A stretch of DNA of 64,000 nucleotides from Ctenosaura bakeri (lineage: Eukaryota > Chordata > Lepidosauria > Squamata > Iguanidae), in assembly GCA_948474755.1 (NCBI GenBank), contig CAOLHI010002117.1, positions 186,001-250,000 of the forward strand. The letters are read 5' to 3'. Positions within the stretch are counted from its first letter, which is position 1, and each line of letters starts with the position of its first letter. Positions 11,801-31,290 of the stretch are shown piece by piece. The translations under genes were made by a program, and so were the position numbers. Under the pieces are notes generated by a model. That model saw only the letters and a program-made list of their open reading frames with translations. It searched no databases and was not told the DNA's origin.

Positions 11801-14800
11801 AGAAACTATTGGCATGCCCCTCTTGTGGCTGGGTGGGTGATGTCTTTTTTGCTACATCAGGAAGAACGTTTATGCCTGAACAACTGGAGCTGAAGGAAAT
11901 AAGTAACACAGGAGCTTTTTCATGGCACTATTATGAGGGTGACAGAATAACCCAGTGGGAGCAACTGCACAGCACAGATTATGTGGTCTTGTCCAAAGAG
12001 ACACTGCAGTGTTTTTGCTGACAGAGAAATCCTTCCATCAAGTGTAACAGCTTCTAAGATCCAGCTGTAAGGCTGCAGCAAAGGACATGGGAGTTATCTG
12101 CAACTCTTATTGCGCTGCTAATTCCATTTACACACCGGTCTTGGCCTCTGAAAAGCTACTTCCTTTGTGCCTGTGATTTTTTGTTGTTGCTTTTTTATTT
12201 ATCTTTTCAGCAATTGGTAAAGAAGTTACAAGAGAAAGAAAAAGAAATTGATGATTTAATGGTTCAGATACAGACAGAAAAGGTGAGCTTCCTCCTGGGT
12301 TATTTGCTTCCCTGGGGAAAAGTTCTGGGATGTGGTTTAGATCAGGGGTGTGAAAAGTGTGGCCCACGGCCAACTAATTTGTAGCCCCAAAGCCTCTAGA
12401 CCCTCAATTAAAAAAAAATCAAGTAATTTTTCTCCTGACTTTCCCCAAAGGGCTCTGACAACTGCTCCCCCCCAGATTTTTATGTATCTTAATTCCTCCT
12501 GAAACACTAAAATAAAAAAACAAACTGATGTGATGTCATTTCCAGTTGCATTCATGCTGGTGTAGCCCTTGGTGTGGGGGAGACAAAAATGGCTTCCACC
12601 CCCTCTGCATTTGCCCACCTCCGCTTTAGTGTGCATGTGCATATGTCTGTATGCATGCATAAATGGCATAAGAAGCTAAGCTTTCACTTTTTGGTTCTCT
12701 GTTTGCACCTTCATTTTAGGACCAAGCCAAGACTGCTGCTGAACTCACAAAATCTATGGAAGCTGTGAGAGGACATTTGCAGGCACAGCTGCGGAATAAA
12801 GAAGCTGAGAATCACCGCCTGGGTATCCAGATCCGGGTACAGCTCCCTGTCCTCTTGAGTGGCAGAGACCTGGAACAATGCTTGCAGTGAGATAGGTGGT
12901 ACAGCGGACTGTACCCGTTCAAAACAGCAGGGCCAGGGGGCTGCCAGAGAGTGCTAAAAACAGCAGAATAGGAAAACAGACAAACTAAAAGCAGGCAAAA
13001 GTCAATATTTTATTTTGAAGAAAGGGCCATTTTATATGTTTAAAAGCAGGGGGGGCATTGCTTTTAAGGCAGTTTTTTTTAACCTGCTCTGTTCTCTGCT
13101 TTGGCAGAGGGGGGAGGTGGCAGCCATTAGCTGTCTCGAATGCCCATTTAATCTGTTTGAGAGCCTTGACTGCCATGTTGTTGCCTTCCTTCCAGAATCT
13201 GGAACGCGTTGCAGCGCAGCATAAGGCCGAGGTGGAGAACATCATGGAACAGCTGAAGGAGCTAAAGGCAAAGGGAGAGCGGGACAAGGAGGCCCTGAAA
13301 AAAGCCATCAAAGCACAGAAGGAGCGAGCAGAAAGGAGCGAGGAATATGCTGACCAGCTGAATGCTCAGCTAGCAGAAAAGGTAATGATTACTCAGGTCA
13401 TTCGCATGATAGTATTTTTGTGTTGTTGCTTCTCAGTTGTGGTTGTCCTCTCTGCAGCCATCTTTGTATGTATTTGCAGGCACTAGTAATAAAGACCGAC
13501 GTTATGTCTGTATCTTTCCAATATGTGTTAACTTCTTAAGAGAAGTAATTCAGAATCTTATTTTACAGAAGTCAAAAAGCAATTAAAAAATTCTGTTGAA
13601 AAAGTGCACAGTTAAAAATAGCTCAGACACATTTAAAACGCAATGAAAAGATAAAAGCCCAGCACGTCACTTTCAAAGCATCCTTGTGCACATGATTTAA
13701 GAATCTAGTGCCTGCCTAAATAAATAAACATATATTTGTGCATGGGGCACTGTGAAATTCAGTTCAGTTCCTTTCACACAGCTTATGGTTAATACGGTGT
13801 CTTCAGAATCGGTTCCTGTTCTCTTTATCTGTTGTACTTCCTACCACATATCTCATTACCTTTTGCCTTGCTTGGCAGGATAACTACGTTGCCGAAGCCT
13901 TATCTACTTTGGAATCCTGGAGAAGCCGCTACAATCAAGTGGTGAAAGACAAAAGTGACCTGGAGGTTGAGATAGTGATGTTGAACAAGTATGAGCTACC
14001 CTGGGGTTTGGGAATACCCTAAAGAGTTGGTTCCTGGAGAAACTGGCTTGCCCTTGATAACACATGATCTATTGTGTTTAGGCTTGAGATGCTCCTATGT
14101 GTGAATTTCTACACTGAGCTGAAGCTGCTGTTTCTTGCTTTCTTATTTGGTAACACTTAATTTCCCTCTGCTGCATGGCAGCCGTATTTCAGACCTGATG
14201 GATCAGCAAGCCGCCATGGAGGACAAGATGCGGGAAGACAGAGATGCCTTGGTTGACAAGCTCCACCGGCAAGTCACAGAGAGCACCTCCTTCAAAATGG
14301 AGAACGAGAGGTTGAAGGTCTGTAGAGAAGCCAGAGGGAGCCTCATATATATACATGTGACATGGGTTGGTGACGAACATCCCTAGCATCCAAGATGTTG
14401 TGGAACTCCTCAAATTGCCATCATCACCAGCCAGCATGTTTATTGGTCAGAAGTAATGGGGAGGTGGTGGTCAAAAGTATCCTGTGAGATTCAGGTTTCC
14501 CCCAGTTAGTGGTCTATCAGGAGCATCTCCTCCACCAGCCCTGTTGAACTGGAGAGAGAGCGGGCACAGGATGTCTCAGTCAACATCCCTCAGTTTGGCT
14601 GGGATTTATCCTCAGATAGGACATTTGACTGTGTGTGCTGTTAACTTCCCTTTTTTCTCAATGAACACGGCCCCTTTCTTGTGGTTCTTACAGAATAGCA
14701 TGATGCCGGTGGAGGAGAGGCTGAATGAAGCCCAACAAGAAATAGCAAAACTCAAAGCCTCCCTCAAGAACTATGAAGGCCTGATTGAAACTTACAAGAA

Positions 14801-17800
14801 TCAGGTATGTCACTCTGAGCCTCTTGGGGATCGTCCTTCCTTCGTATGCCTAGTTGTGAGGAGCTAAGACCTGAGGATTTTATGTGAGGGTCAGAGTTGT
14901 GTCTTGGTTGTCAGGTGGCTGCTTTTTTGGCTGTTTTCTTAGTCAAGTTATATGTCTCTCTGACTTGTGCCCAGGTGGTGAAAACAAGAATGGAAGCTGA
15001 TGAGGTGACTGTGAAACTGGAACAGTGTGAGAAAGAGAACAAAGCGTTGAAAGAAGAAATGAGCAAGGAGATTGAGAATGTAAGAGTCTGGCCCAAACTG
15101 TTGTTGAATTACAAAATCTGGTAGGGCCCTCTGTTCTTCCCCTTTCTTAGACGGGTAGAATGGGCATATGTTTTCAGTAGGTTCTGAAGCTTTAATAGGC
15201 TCATTCGACAGCCTGCTGATTAGAAATAACAGAAAAGAAGGTTATGACCTGGATGGGAACTGATGGGAATGAAATCTAGTTCAGAGGCTGGATTCTTCCT
15301 ATCACTGGTGTATCCCTGAAGCCCTCCCTGTATACATCTGTTAATTACTGTTATTTTAATGTCGATTGAAACACTGATTTTTGGGGAGGGACTGTAGTTC
15401 AGTGGCGGGGCACCTCCATTGCCTGCAAAAGGATGTTATTTCAACCCCCTAGTGTCTTTAGGTAAAGAATCTTTATTTTTGTACTGATGGGTTTCGGTCC
15501 ACAGGCTCGCAAGCAGTTCCAGAATCAGGTTGCCGAGCTGGAAAAGCTTCCCGAGATTTTGAGGATCACTGAGACAAAACTGGCCGAGTGTCAGGATCAG
15601 CTCAAGAGTTATGAGAAGAAGAATATGGACCTGTCAGCCATGATTACGGACCTCCGCCAGCGGGTAAGGGACTGGCAGAAGACGCCCACGCGAACCTCAA
15701 GCCGGGGACCAAAATGAGCCGCCTCTAGCCTCAGGAAAGTGCAATCTCTGTCTCTTGTCTCGTCTCTCTTTGAAATGATTAAAACAACTGCACTGCGGAA
15801 TAAATGGATGCCTGGCATATCTTTTCTTTTTGCTATTCCTATTATCCCCAATTTTGCTGCTGAGCTTTATTCACTGGCAAGTCACCTGCATGCATTCACA
15901 GGGTTTATCTTTTTGTTAAGGGTTAGCAGTTCCCTTCATTCTTGTGCCTGCATCTTCTTTCACTGAATTAGCACCTGTCATGAGTCTGTACATGACTTAC
16001 ACTATTGTTCTGTGTACTTACATAATATACAGAATCCCAGCACACTTGCTGTTTCTATTGAGAGATAAAAAAATCATGCTGATTCCAGGACTCCATAGGA
16101 TGCTTCCATGGCAGTTAAAGAAGAATCACGTACTCTAAATGTCTACTGTGAAAAAGTCTTACATCTCAAGATATGGAAAAAAGGAGTAGTTTTATTACAG
16201 AAAGCCCTTTTTTATGCATTTTGCCCCCAAAATATAGCCACCATCACGAGCTGTTAAAATAGAAGAGACAACCTTTGTGTTAGTAACTTTAAACGGAAAT
16301 GTATTTCTAGAATAAAACTATATTTTAACAGTCTTTCCTTCATATTAGGCTCTGTTTACAGCTGCCAATCTTTACATAAAAACTAATCTGAATTCTGTCA
16401 AAAAGTACATCTTGGATGCAGAGGCAACTGTGCATGAAAAATCAAGCAAAATGAAATTGGACAGATTAAATTGCACTTTGCAATTTCAATATTTTTTGAC
16501 TCAGGATACATGCCAACCAGGGTCTAATGCAGGGATGCCCAAAGTGCAGCCATGGGCCTGATGTGACTCTCTGTGCTCCCACTCTAATTTAATTTTGAAC
16601 CAGAAAATCCTTTCCATGTCCAGGCAGGGGATGAGCAGCTATTTCATGGCATTCTGTGGGTGCTTTAAGCTGTTTCAGGCTGAGGAGAACCTCTCCTTTG
16701 GGGGGAAAATGCATGCATGGTTTATGAAAGCCTGGGTTAATACATGCCTAGTGCCATGTACCTAGATGTTGTGTTCTCTTTAAATGTCAGCCTCGTATTT
16801 TTGGGGAGCCCATCCATGCTTTTATTTGGCTCCATCAACCAGTTTCTTTGTGTGTGTGTGCTTCTATACTGCTTGCTTCAAGCTGTGTGCTTCGCTTTGC
16901 TTACAGGTGACTGGCAGCATCTCTGTGTGGTGCTGAGAAGAACCTCTTTCATGCTGGATAAAAGTTATCTCTGAAAAAGGCACACAGTACTTGTTAAAAA
17001 GGTGCCAGAACTGAACCATGCCCAGCAATCCTCTCTCTGGCTGGATAGATCTCCTCCATAATTCAGAGCGTGAATAGGGGCAGGCTAGTTAAAGGGTAAC
17101 TTAGTAGTAGAGCAAAAGACAGTGTGATCCGGAAAAGCCTCTTTATTCTTTATCCATCCGTCTCAAGTTTGCAGCCTGATACTGAAAAAAGATTATGGCA
17201 CTAAGCACCACTGAGTCTTGATTCCACTTGGGTGTGGGACACAGTAGCTTTAGCTACTGCTTTCTGGTACTTTTTTCTCCACAAGCCCATTCCTGTTTCC
17301 CTGGGAAGCACAGATGGCAGAGGCCTTCTCCATGGGAAAAAAGGGCAGTTCCCTTATTTGACTCCTGTTTTGAGGTCCCTTATCTTCCTGAAAAAACTTC
17401 ACGTTTCACACTTTGTTTCCTTTTCTCCTTTTTCATTTTAGATTGAACTCCAGGGAGACAAGATGGAGATGACAAGAGAAAAATATCAGTCGGCCCAGGA
17501 AGAGAACAAGCAACTGGTCCTCAAACTGGAAGAGGTGGAGAGGTTAGGGAGTGCAAAAGATGGAACCTGATTTAAAAAAAACAAAAAACAAAATCCTTAC
17601 TTATGTTATAGGAATGTTCACCCATTTCATCACAACCGCACAACACAATTGGATAATCAGGGTGCACAAATGTTTTCTGTGGTTTCCAAGTGTTATGCTA
17701 AGCCTTCCTCATGTTTTTCTTTTCCACTGAACAGTTAATTTGCTCTGTGGAATGCTGGAAGTCCAGGAAAAAAATTCCTTGTTTTATGGTTTTGATTTAG

Positions 17801-18823
17801 GAAACTTGAAGCAGCAAGCAGTCAGAACATCGAATTCCTGCAGGTCATTGCCAAAAGGGAGGAGTCAATCCATCAGGCCCAGCTGCGTCTGGAGGAGAAG
17901 ACCCGTGAATGTGGCTCTTTAGCCCGTCAGCTGGAGATGGCTATTGATGATGCCAAGAGGCAGGTGGGTACCTCCCTCTCTCACTTGGCCAGAATTGCTG
18001 TGGAGGGGGAATGATATGAAATGTTTTCTGATCTTCCCGAAGTTGAGTTCAACTATGATTGTTCCCCCTCTCCTTTCCAAAGGAGAATCCTTACATCCCC
18101 TCAACAAAACAAAACCTTGTTTCTTAACTTTCTGCCTTGCTGCAGTTGGAGCAAGCAAGGGAGCGAGCAGCAGCAAGAGAACGAACAGCCCAGTCCAAGA
18201 TACTGGATTTGGAGACCCAGCTGAGCAGGACAAAGGCAGAACTGAATCAGTTGCGACGGAGCAAAGATGATGTGAGTGCCCGGCAGCTTTTCTGTCCAGC
18301 AAGTGGAATGAGATTCTCAGCTTCAGACATTTCTGCAGCTAGATTTCATATTGCCTCTGGAGACCTAAAATATGCATGGGTCAAAATGCATTGGGCGGTT
18401 TCCAGAATAAAACAGCCATCTATGGTGCACTTGGACACCTATCTCCTTTCTTTCTCCCTGTGGAAGCAATGGAAGGGCAGATAAATGATGTAGAGCTCAG
18501 AAAACATCTTAGATGTGTTTGAATAAGGAATGAGTAGACCTTGGCTTTTGGCGGTGTAATTCTTTGCTTGCATGGCGAGCTGCTATTCTAGATGAGGAAT
18601 ATTGTGTGTGGCAGTGATGTGTTTCAACCCCTCCCGTGTCTTTCCACAGGCAGAACACAGATATCAAAGCCGCCTCCAGGACCTGAAGGATCGTCTTGAA
18701 CAGTCGGAGAGCACCAACCGCAGCATGCAAAATTACGTCCAGTTCCTCAAGTCCTCGTATGCCAATGTCTTTGGAGATAGTGCCTTAACGAGCTCCCCCA
18801 TCCATCCTCGATCTCCCCTGTGA
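5772..18823 (+). CDS. ODF2: ODF2, outer dense fibre protein 2 / cenexin (19 coding exons)
   Basis: ODF2/cenexin is a coiled-coil scaffold of mother-centriole appendages, needed for primary cilium assembly, and a component of sperm-tail outer dense fibres. Nineteen exons with AG/GT borders and matching phases join into 824 codons plus stop; the human long form, as I recall, is about 829. The N-terminus MKSRSTTPPLHVHVDENTP matches the human isoform beginning MKDRSSTPPLHVHVDEN. It is followed by a basic stretch with VPWMPPGK, and residues from about 110 to 800 are almost entirely heptad coiled coil. The C-terminus has YVQFLKSSYANVFGD and a Ser/Pro tail. No frame breaks were found. The start is the first ATG after a plausible acceptor at 5701 or 5716. 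Intron 15 offers a second terminus, so the locus can plausibly encode both the long cenexin form and a short Odf2 form. Confidence 0.96.
7097..7222 (+). CDS. ODF2: ODF2 coding exon 2 (aa 39-80)
   Basis: A CTGCAG acceptor leads into MKGDTLNVRRSVRVKTRVPW and then MPPGK, one of the most conserved N-terminal segments of the family. It is in phase 0 at both ends, with donor GTATGG. Confidence 0.95.
7576..7746 (+). CDS. ODF2: ODF2 coding exon 3 (aa 81-137)
   Basis: The exon encodes LEITPPDSEKLLSVLRLSDL and then KKIDSLLNVVGTLKNE, the beginning of the coiled coil. It is in phase 0 at both ends and is 57 codons long. Confidence 0.96.
8203..8240. repeat. (GA)n simple repeat
   Basis: An alternating GA tract running into GAAA units in ODF2 intron 3. 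Confidence 0.9.
8529..8695 (+). CDS. ODF2: ODF2 coding exon 4 (aa 138-193)
   Basis: The exon encodes the coiled-coil segment with LLEEQKDELEEV and ETEHENTVLRRNIERMKEEK. It ends after two bases of an Ile codon at donor GTAACT, completed by the next exon. Confidence 0.95.
9441..9570 (+). CDS. ODF2: ODF2 coding exon 5 (aa 193-236)
   Basis: The exon begins with the third base of the split Ile codon. It encodes LQKRHLMHEKECLMSKLVEA and the AAAKQIQALKD heptads. The donor is GTATGT, in phase 0. Confidence 0.95.
10089..10220 (+). CDS. ODF2: ODF2 coding exon 6 (aa 237-280)
   Basis: The exon encodes DINTLTRQKELLLQKLSTFE followed by ETNRTLRDLLREQH, which is nearly identical to the human sequence I recall. 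It is 44 codons long and in phase 0 at both ends. Confidence 0.97.
10750..10824 (+). CDS. ODF2: ODF2 coding exon 7 (aa 281-305)
   Basis: A short 25-codon exon encoding QKLAEQQAALMKRLTDSDAE. It has an acceptor TCTACAG and a donor GTGAAT, in phase 0. Confidence 0.9.
10825..12210 (+). other. ODF2 intron 7
   Basis: This 1.4 kb intron contains a MIR element near 11015-11110. It also has a 549-nt open frame at 11473-12021 that I do not recognise and do not call as a gene. Confidence 0.6.
11015..11110 (+). mobile_element. MIR (CORE-SINE) fragment
   Basis: The segment has the characteristic CTCAGCCTCAGTTCCCTCAT, TCTGTAAAATGGGAA and AGGGCTGTTATAAGGAT motifs of the MIR central region, an ancient amniote SINE. 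Confidence 0.85.
12211..12282 (+). CDS. ODF2: ODF2 coding exon 8 (aa 306-329)
   Basis: A 24-codon exon encoding VKKLQEKEKEIDDLMVQIQT, aligning with the RLLLLLQDKDKEVEELLQEI region of the human protein. It follows a strong pyrimidine tract and is in phase 0. Confidence 0.9.
12340..12560 (+). repeat. Unclassified dispersed repeat (MITE-like)
   Basis: It begins CAGGGGTGTGAAAAGTGTGGC and contains GATGTGATGTCATTTCCAG. Similar text recurs at 26865-26993 and 30485-30600, including a caggaagtga-type block. It is possibly a non-autonomous hAT; the family was not determined. Confidence 0.4.
12720..12836 (+). CDS. ODF2: ODF2 coding exon 9 (aa 330-368)
   Basis: The exon encodes AAELTKSMEAVRGHLQAQLR and NKEAENHRL. 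It is 39 codons long and in phase 0 at both ends, with donor GTACAG. Confidence 0.95.
13196..13381 (+). CDS. ODF2: ODF2 coding exon 10 (aa 369-430)
   Basis: The exon encodes HKAEVENIMEQLKELKAKGE followed by KAIKAQKERAERSEEYADQL. It is 62 codons long, in phase 0, with donor GTAATG. Confidence 0.96.
13879..13988 (+). CDS. ODF2: ODF2 coding exon 11 (aa 431-467)
   Basis: The exon encodes NYVAEALSTLESWRSRYNQV, a highly conserved block. It ends two bases into an Asn codon before GTATGA. Confidence 0.95.
14182..14317 (+). CDS. ODF2: ODF2 coding exon 12 (aa 467-512)
   Basis: The exon begins with the third base of the split Asn codon. It encodes RISDLMDQQAAMEDKMREDR and DALVDKLHRQV. The donor GTCTGT is a weaker match to consensus. 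Confidence 0.94.
14694..14804 (+). CDS. ODF2: ODF2 coding exon 13 (aa 513-549)
   Basis: The exon encodes VEERLNEAQQEIAKLKASLK followed by NYEGLIETYKNQ. It is 37 codons long, in phase 0, with donor GTATGT. Confidence 0.94.
14975..15079 (+). CDS. ODF2: ODF2 coding exon 14 (aa 550-584)
   Basis: The exon encodes VVKTRMEADEVTVKLEQCEK and ENKALKEEMSKEIEN. It is 35 codons long, in phase 0, with donor GTAAGA. Confidence 0.95.
15392..15460 (+). repeat. tRNA-derived SINE fragment
   Basis: TAGTTCAGTGGCGGGGCACC followed by a TGCAAAAGG-type segment and a box B-like TTTCAACCCC resembles the tRNA-like head of a reptile SINE. It is short and degenerate. Confidence 0.4.
15505..15663 (+). CDS. ODF2: ODF2 coding exon 15 (aa 585-637)
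   Basis: The exon encodes LPEILRITETKLAECQDQLK and MDLSAMITDLRQR. Its donor GTAAGG is the branch point between the two isoform ends: splicing gives the long cenexin tail, while reading through gives the short tail at 15664-15717. Confidence 0.96.
15664..15804 (+). CDS. ODF2: ODF2 alternative C-terminus by intron retention, with poly(A) signal
   Basis: If the donor after exon 15 is not used, the frame continues for 17 codons, VRDWQKTPTRTSSRGPK, to a TGA at 15715-15717. An AATAAA follows at 15799-15804. From memory, a human short ODF2 isoform also departs at this point with a tail starting VRDWQKGS. The shared VRDWQK is therefore real evidence for a conserved alternative end of about 654 residues that lacks the cenexin-specific C-terminal part. 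Expression is inferred. Confidence 0.7.
15805..17441 (+). other. ODF2 intron 15 remainder
   Basis: No coding exon was found. Near 16530-16690 there is a degenerate repeat starting with a GGGATGCCCAAAGTG-type motif, similar to the one near 12345. A pyrimidine-rich acceptor for exon 16 ends at 17441. Confidence 0.6.
17442..17542 (+). CDS. ODF2: ODF2 coding exon 16 (aa 638-671)
   Basis: This is the first cenexin-specific exon. It encodes IELQGDKMEMTREKYQSAQE and KQLVLKLEEVE. It ends two bases into an Arg codon at an unusual GTTAGG donor. Confidence 0.93.
17801..17963 (+). CDS. ODF2: ODF2 coding exon 17 (aa 671-725)
   Basis: The exon encodes SSQNIEFLQVIAKREESIHQ and LEEKTRECGSLARQLEMA. It completes the split Arg codon and ends in phase 0 at GTGGGT. 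Confidence 0.96.
18146..18271 (+). CDS. ODF2: ODF2 coding exon 18 (aa 726-767)
   Basis: The exon encodes QSKILDLETQLSRTKAELNQ and LRRSKDD. It is 42 codons long and in phase 0 at both ends, with donor GTGAGT. Confidence 0.96.
18650..18823 (+). CDS. ODF2: ODF2 coding exon 19, C-terminus and stop (aa 768-824)
   Basis: The exon encodes RYQSRLQDLKDRLEQSESTN, then NYVQFLKSSYANVFGD, and a short Ser/Pro tail ending SSPIHPRSPL. The TGA stop lies at 18821-18823. The tail is a few residues shorter than the human one I recall. Confidence 0.96.
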   Translation, partial: AEHRYQSRLQDLKDRLEQSESTNRSMQNYVQFLKSSYANVFGDSALTSSPIHPRSPL

Positions 18824-19880
18824 TTGGACCCTTTCTCTATAACCTTTCTTGTTACAGGCTCAGCTGGGTAGGGGCCTATTTCAAAGCCATATCTGACTTT
18901 ACAGTCTGTTACTTTTGGAGTAGCAGATACACCCTTACTCAGGTAGGCTGCACTACAGGCATAAAATTTGCAAACACAGGGTATATTTTACCCTCCCTAG
19001 TCTTCTAGTGCCTTACACAGGTTACATCTTTTGCAAGTAACCTGCAGGTTTTTTTAAAAAGTCAACCTGTATTTCTAAACGTGTGTTTTGTGCATGCTTT
19101 TATCACAATTTCCCAGGGTTCAAAGATCATGTTTATCAGATGCAGAGAAAATGGGATTTTAAAGGAACCCTTAAAATTTGTGAACATATTAAAGGCTGTA
19201 TCCATTAGTTGCATACTGTGGGGCAAGATACATGGGGTAGAAAAGCCACTCATTATCCTTTTCTTGTAATTATTCTAGGAGGGTACCCATAACAAGATCA
19301 ATTGAGAGCAACTATCTGCAGAGTATTCTCCTTGTAAAAAAAAAGGGCATTTTATATTGGCTTTTCTACAACAGACGTTCATAAGGTCCACAGTTCAAGA
19401 TCTACATAGTTTAAATTTTTCATTTGCTTTGTATGTATGACTTGGTGTTGAGCAATGAGATTTTATTTGTGTGACCTCTAAGTTGCCTTTATTCTGGACT
19501 GACTCATGGTCCAGACTTGCATGTGCCAATCCCCAGTGCAGGTGGACACAAAGTCTTTGTTCTAATGCAGCTGCTAAGTTGCTTTTAACACTCTCTTCTG
19601 TCTTGTGATGTTTTGGAAAAACAGATAGTTTGCAGAAAGCACAAACATAACACTTGTATCTTCCCAGTATTTGTTGCTTCTATTACTCTGTGTTCCCGAA
19701 TTTGTGGTTGTGTCGGGGGGGAGGTGGAGGGAAAAATCAGCCAACTGGGTTGCTGTTTGGAATTTTCAATATTTATTTACCAGACCATCAAATCTATATT
19801 TGAGTTGGTGTGTGACTTTCTAAAGAAAATTTAAAAGGTGCTGTGATAAAGCTTTTTTAAAAAGACAAAACTGTTGCAGG
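18824..19880 (+). other. ODF2: ODF2 3' UTR (end uncertain)
   Basis: There is no canonical AATAAA between the stop and 19900. Variant signals are ATTAAA at 19188-19193 and GATAAA at 19845-19850; the latter is followed by a GT-rich stretch near 19890. The transcript probably ends near one of these. Confidence 0.45.
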
Positions 19881-19954
19881 TTTCATCAGTGTGTATATTC
19901 ATATCTGCCCTGTCTCCATGTGAAACATGTCTGCTGCCTTCCCTGTGGCTACTG

Positions 19955-20172
19955 TGTGTGTAGGTGATTTCAAGTCACCTGTGGACTGATGGTGGCCCCT
20001 TGTATTTCACAGAGTTGTCTTAGGCAAAGAATACTCAGAGGTAGCTTTGCCCGTTCCTTCCTCTGAAATAGAGCCCACGGCTTCTGGTATCTGTTGGTAG
20101 TCTCCCCTCCAAGCACTAATCAGGGCTGACCCTGCTCAGCTTCCGAGATCAGATGGGATCTGGCGCCTCATC
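19955..20172 (-). mobile_element. 5S rRNA-derived SINE
   Basis: On the minus strand the head reads CATCTGATCTCGGAAGCTGA then GCAGGGTCAG, and then TTAGTGCTTGGAGGGGAGAC, matching the 3' two thirds of vertebrate 5S rRNA including its internal promoter. A unique body follows (TTTCAGAGGAAGGAACGGGC, ACCTCTGAGTATTC), shared with the copy at 48385-48610. It lies between ODF2 and GLE1. Confidence 0.85.
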
Positions 20173-20479
20173 TTTCCCCTAATCCGTTTCCCTTTAGTAC
20201 TGGCCGCTGGAGCTCATTTAAGCGCCTTGGACCAAATGTCTGAATTGGGATTTGTGCGGCCTCCAGCGTCTTTATACACACTTCCAGTTCTCACTCTCAG
20301 ACGGGTGGAAAGTCTGTTGCGGTGAGCTTTTGGGCCTCAGCAAACGACAAGCCCCAGAATTCCCCAGGAGGTTGAAAGTGGGATAATGGCGCTATAGCGG
20401 CACGGTGCGGAAAGGGCCCAAGACGGTGCGATCCGGGCAAGAAAGGCGATTCTCTGCCGCATCACAGAAGCGATGAGCG

Positions 20480-20850
20480 GGAGAGAGCCGGTCGCCGCCT
20501 CGGCTGAGCGAGGGACCTTCGGGGTTCGTGGCGGTGGGGCTGAGACCCCCCGCACTCGACTGCTTGCAAGGGAAGCCGCTCCCCCTTCTGCCCCCCTCGG
20601 CCGGGGCAGAGGATGAGCCCCGCTCGAGGTCCCAGGGCGGGGGCGACAGGAGAGCCGGAGCGCGTGCGGAGACCAGCCGGAGGGGCCGCCCGCCAGTCAG
20701 CCCTGGGGGGCAGACCCCCGACTTCCGGTTCACCGGAAGCGGAAGCGGCCGAGAGCGGAAGGGCGGGCTTAGCGCGGCTTGGAGGCGCCGAGGCGGCGGT
20801 GGTGGTCGGGTGGTCGCTCCCTCGCCGGGGGCTCCTTTCCGGGCCTGGCA
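20480..20850 (+). promoter_or_regulatory. GLE1: GLE1 CpG-island promoter with inverted ETS sites
   Basis: The region upstream of the GLE1 ATG is strongly CpG-rich and has no TATA box. At 20721-20740 two ETS-type sites face each other (ACTTCCGG, then CCGGAAGC four bases later), followed directly by another GGAAGCGG. ETS/GABPA sites are typical of housekeeping promoters near the start site. Long ORFs on both strands here are GC artefacts. Confidence 0.6.
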
Positions 20851-30919
<10,069 letters not shown>

Positions 30920-31290
30920 CTCTGCTCCTCCCAGCTGCAGGTTCCTAAAAGCTCAGAGAATTGCTTGGTCCAGTTTGGACTTCATGGTCAAAGTCTCCAG
31001 AGAGAGTTTTTTTTTAAAACATTTGGCTCCTATGGATGCCTCAGGAAGGTCAACCTGCTTTACGTTCCTCTGATCAAATTTGTCCTTTGTAAAATTTAGA
31101 GGAAAAGCAGTTTGGAGGGTGTGTCTTTTTCCCTGAATGTATTTTATGAAGCTGTAAGAAAAATCTTGACTGTATTTGCTTGAGTTTCCAGGCTCTTGTG
31201 TTTGCAAGGGATTATGGGACCCTTTGATGTTCCATTTGAACAATCATCTCTTTCGGCAAATGTTAGGAATAAATTTGAATTCTGAAGGTT
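30920..31290 (+). other. GLE1: GLE1 3' UTR with AATAAA
   Basis: A canonical AATAAA lies at 31268-31273, about 350 nt past the stop. A later ATTAAA near 32128 could serve a longer form. Confidence 0.6.

Noticed and set aside
19955..20172. Functional 5S rRNA gene
   Set aside because: Only the 3' two thirds of 5S is present, it is diverged and it is fused to a SINE body.
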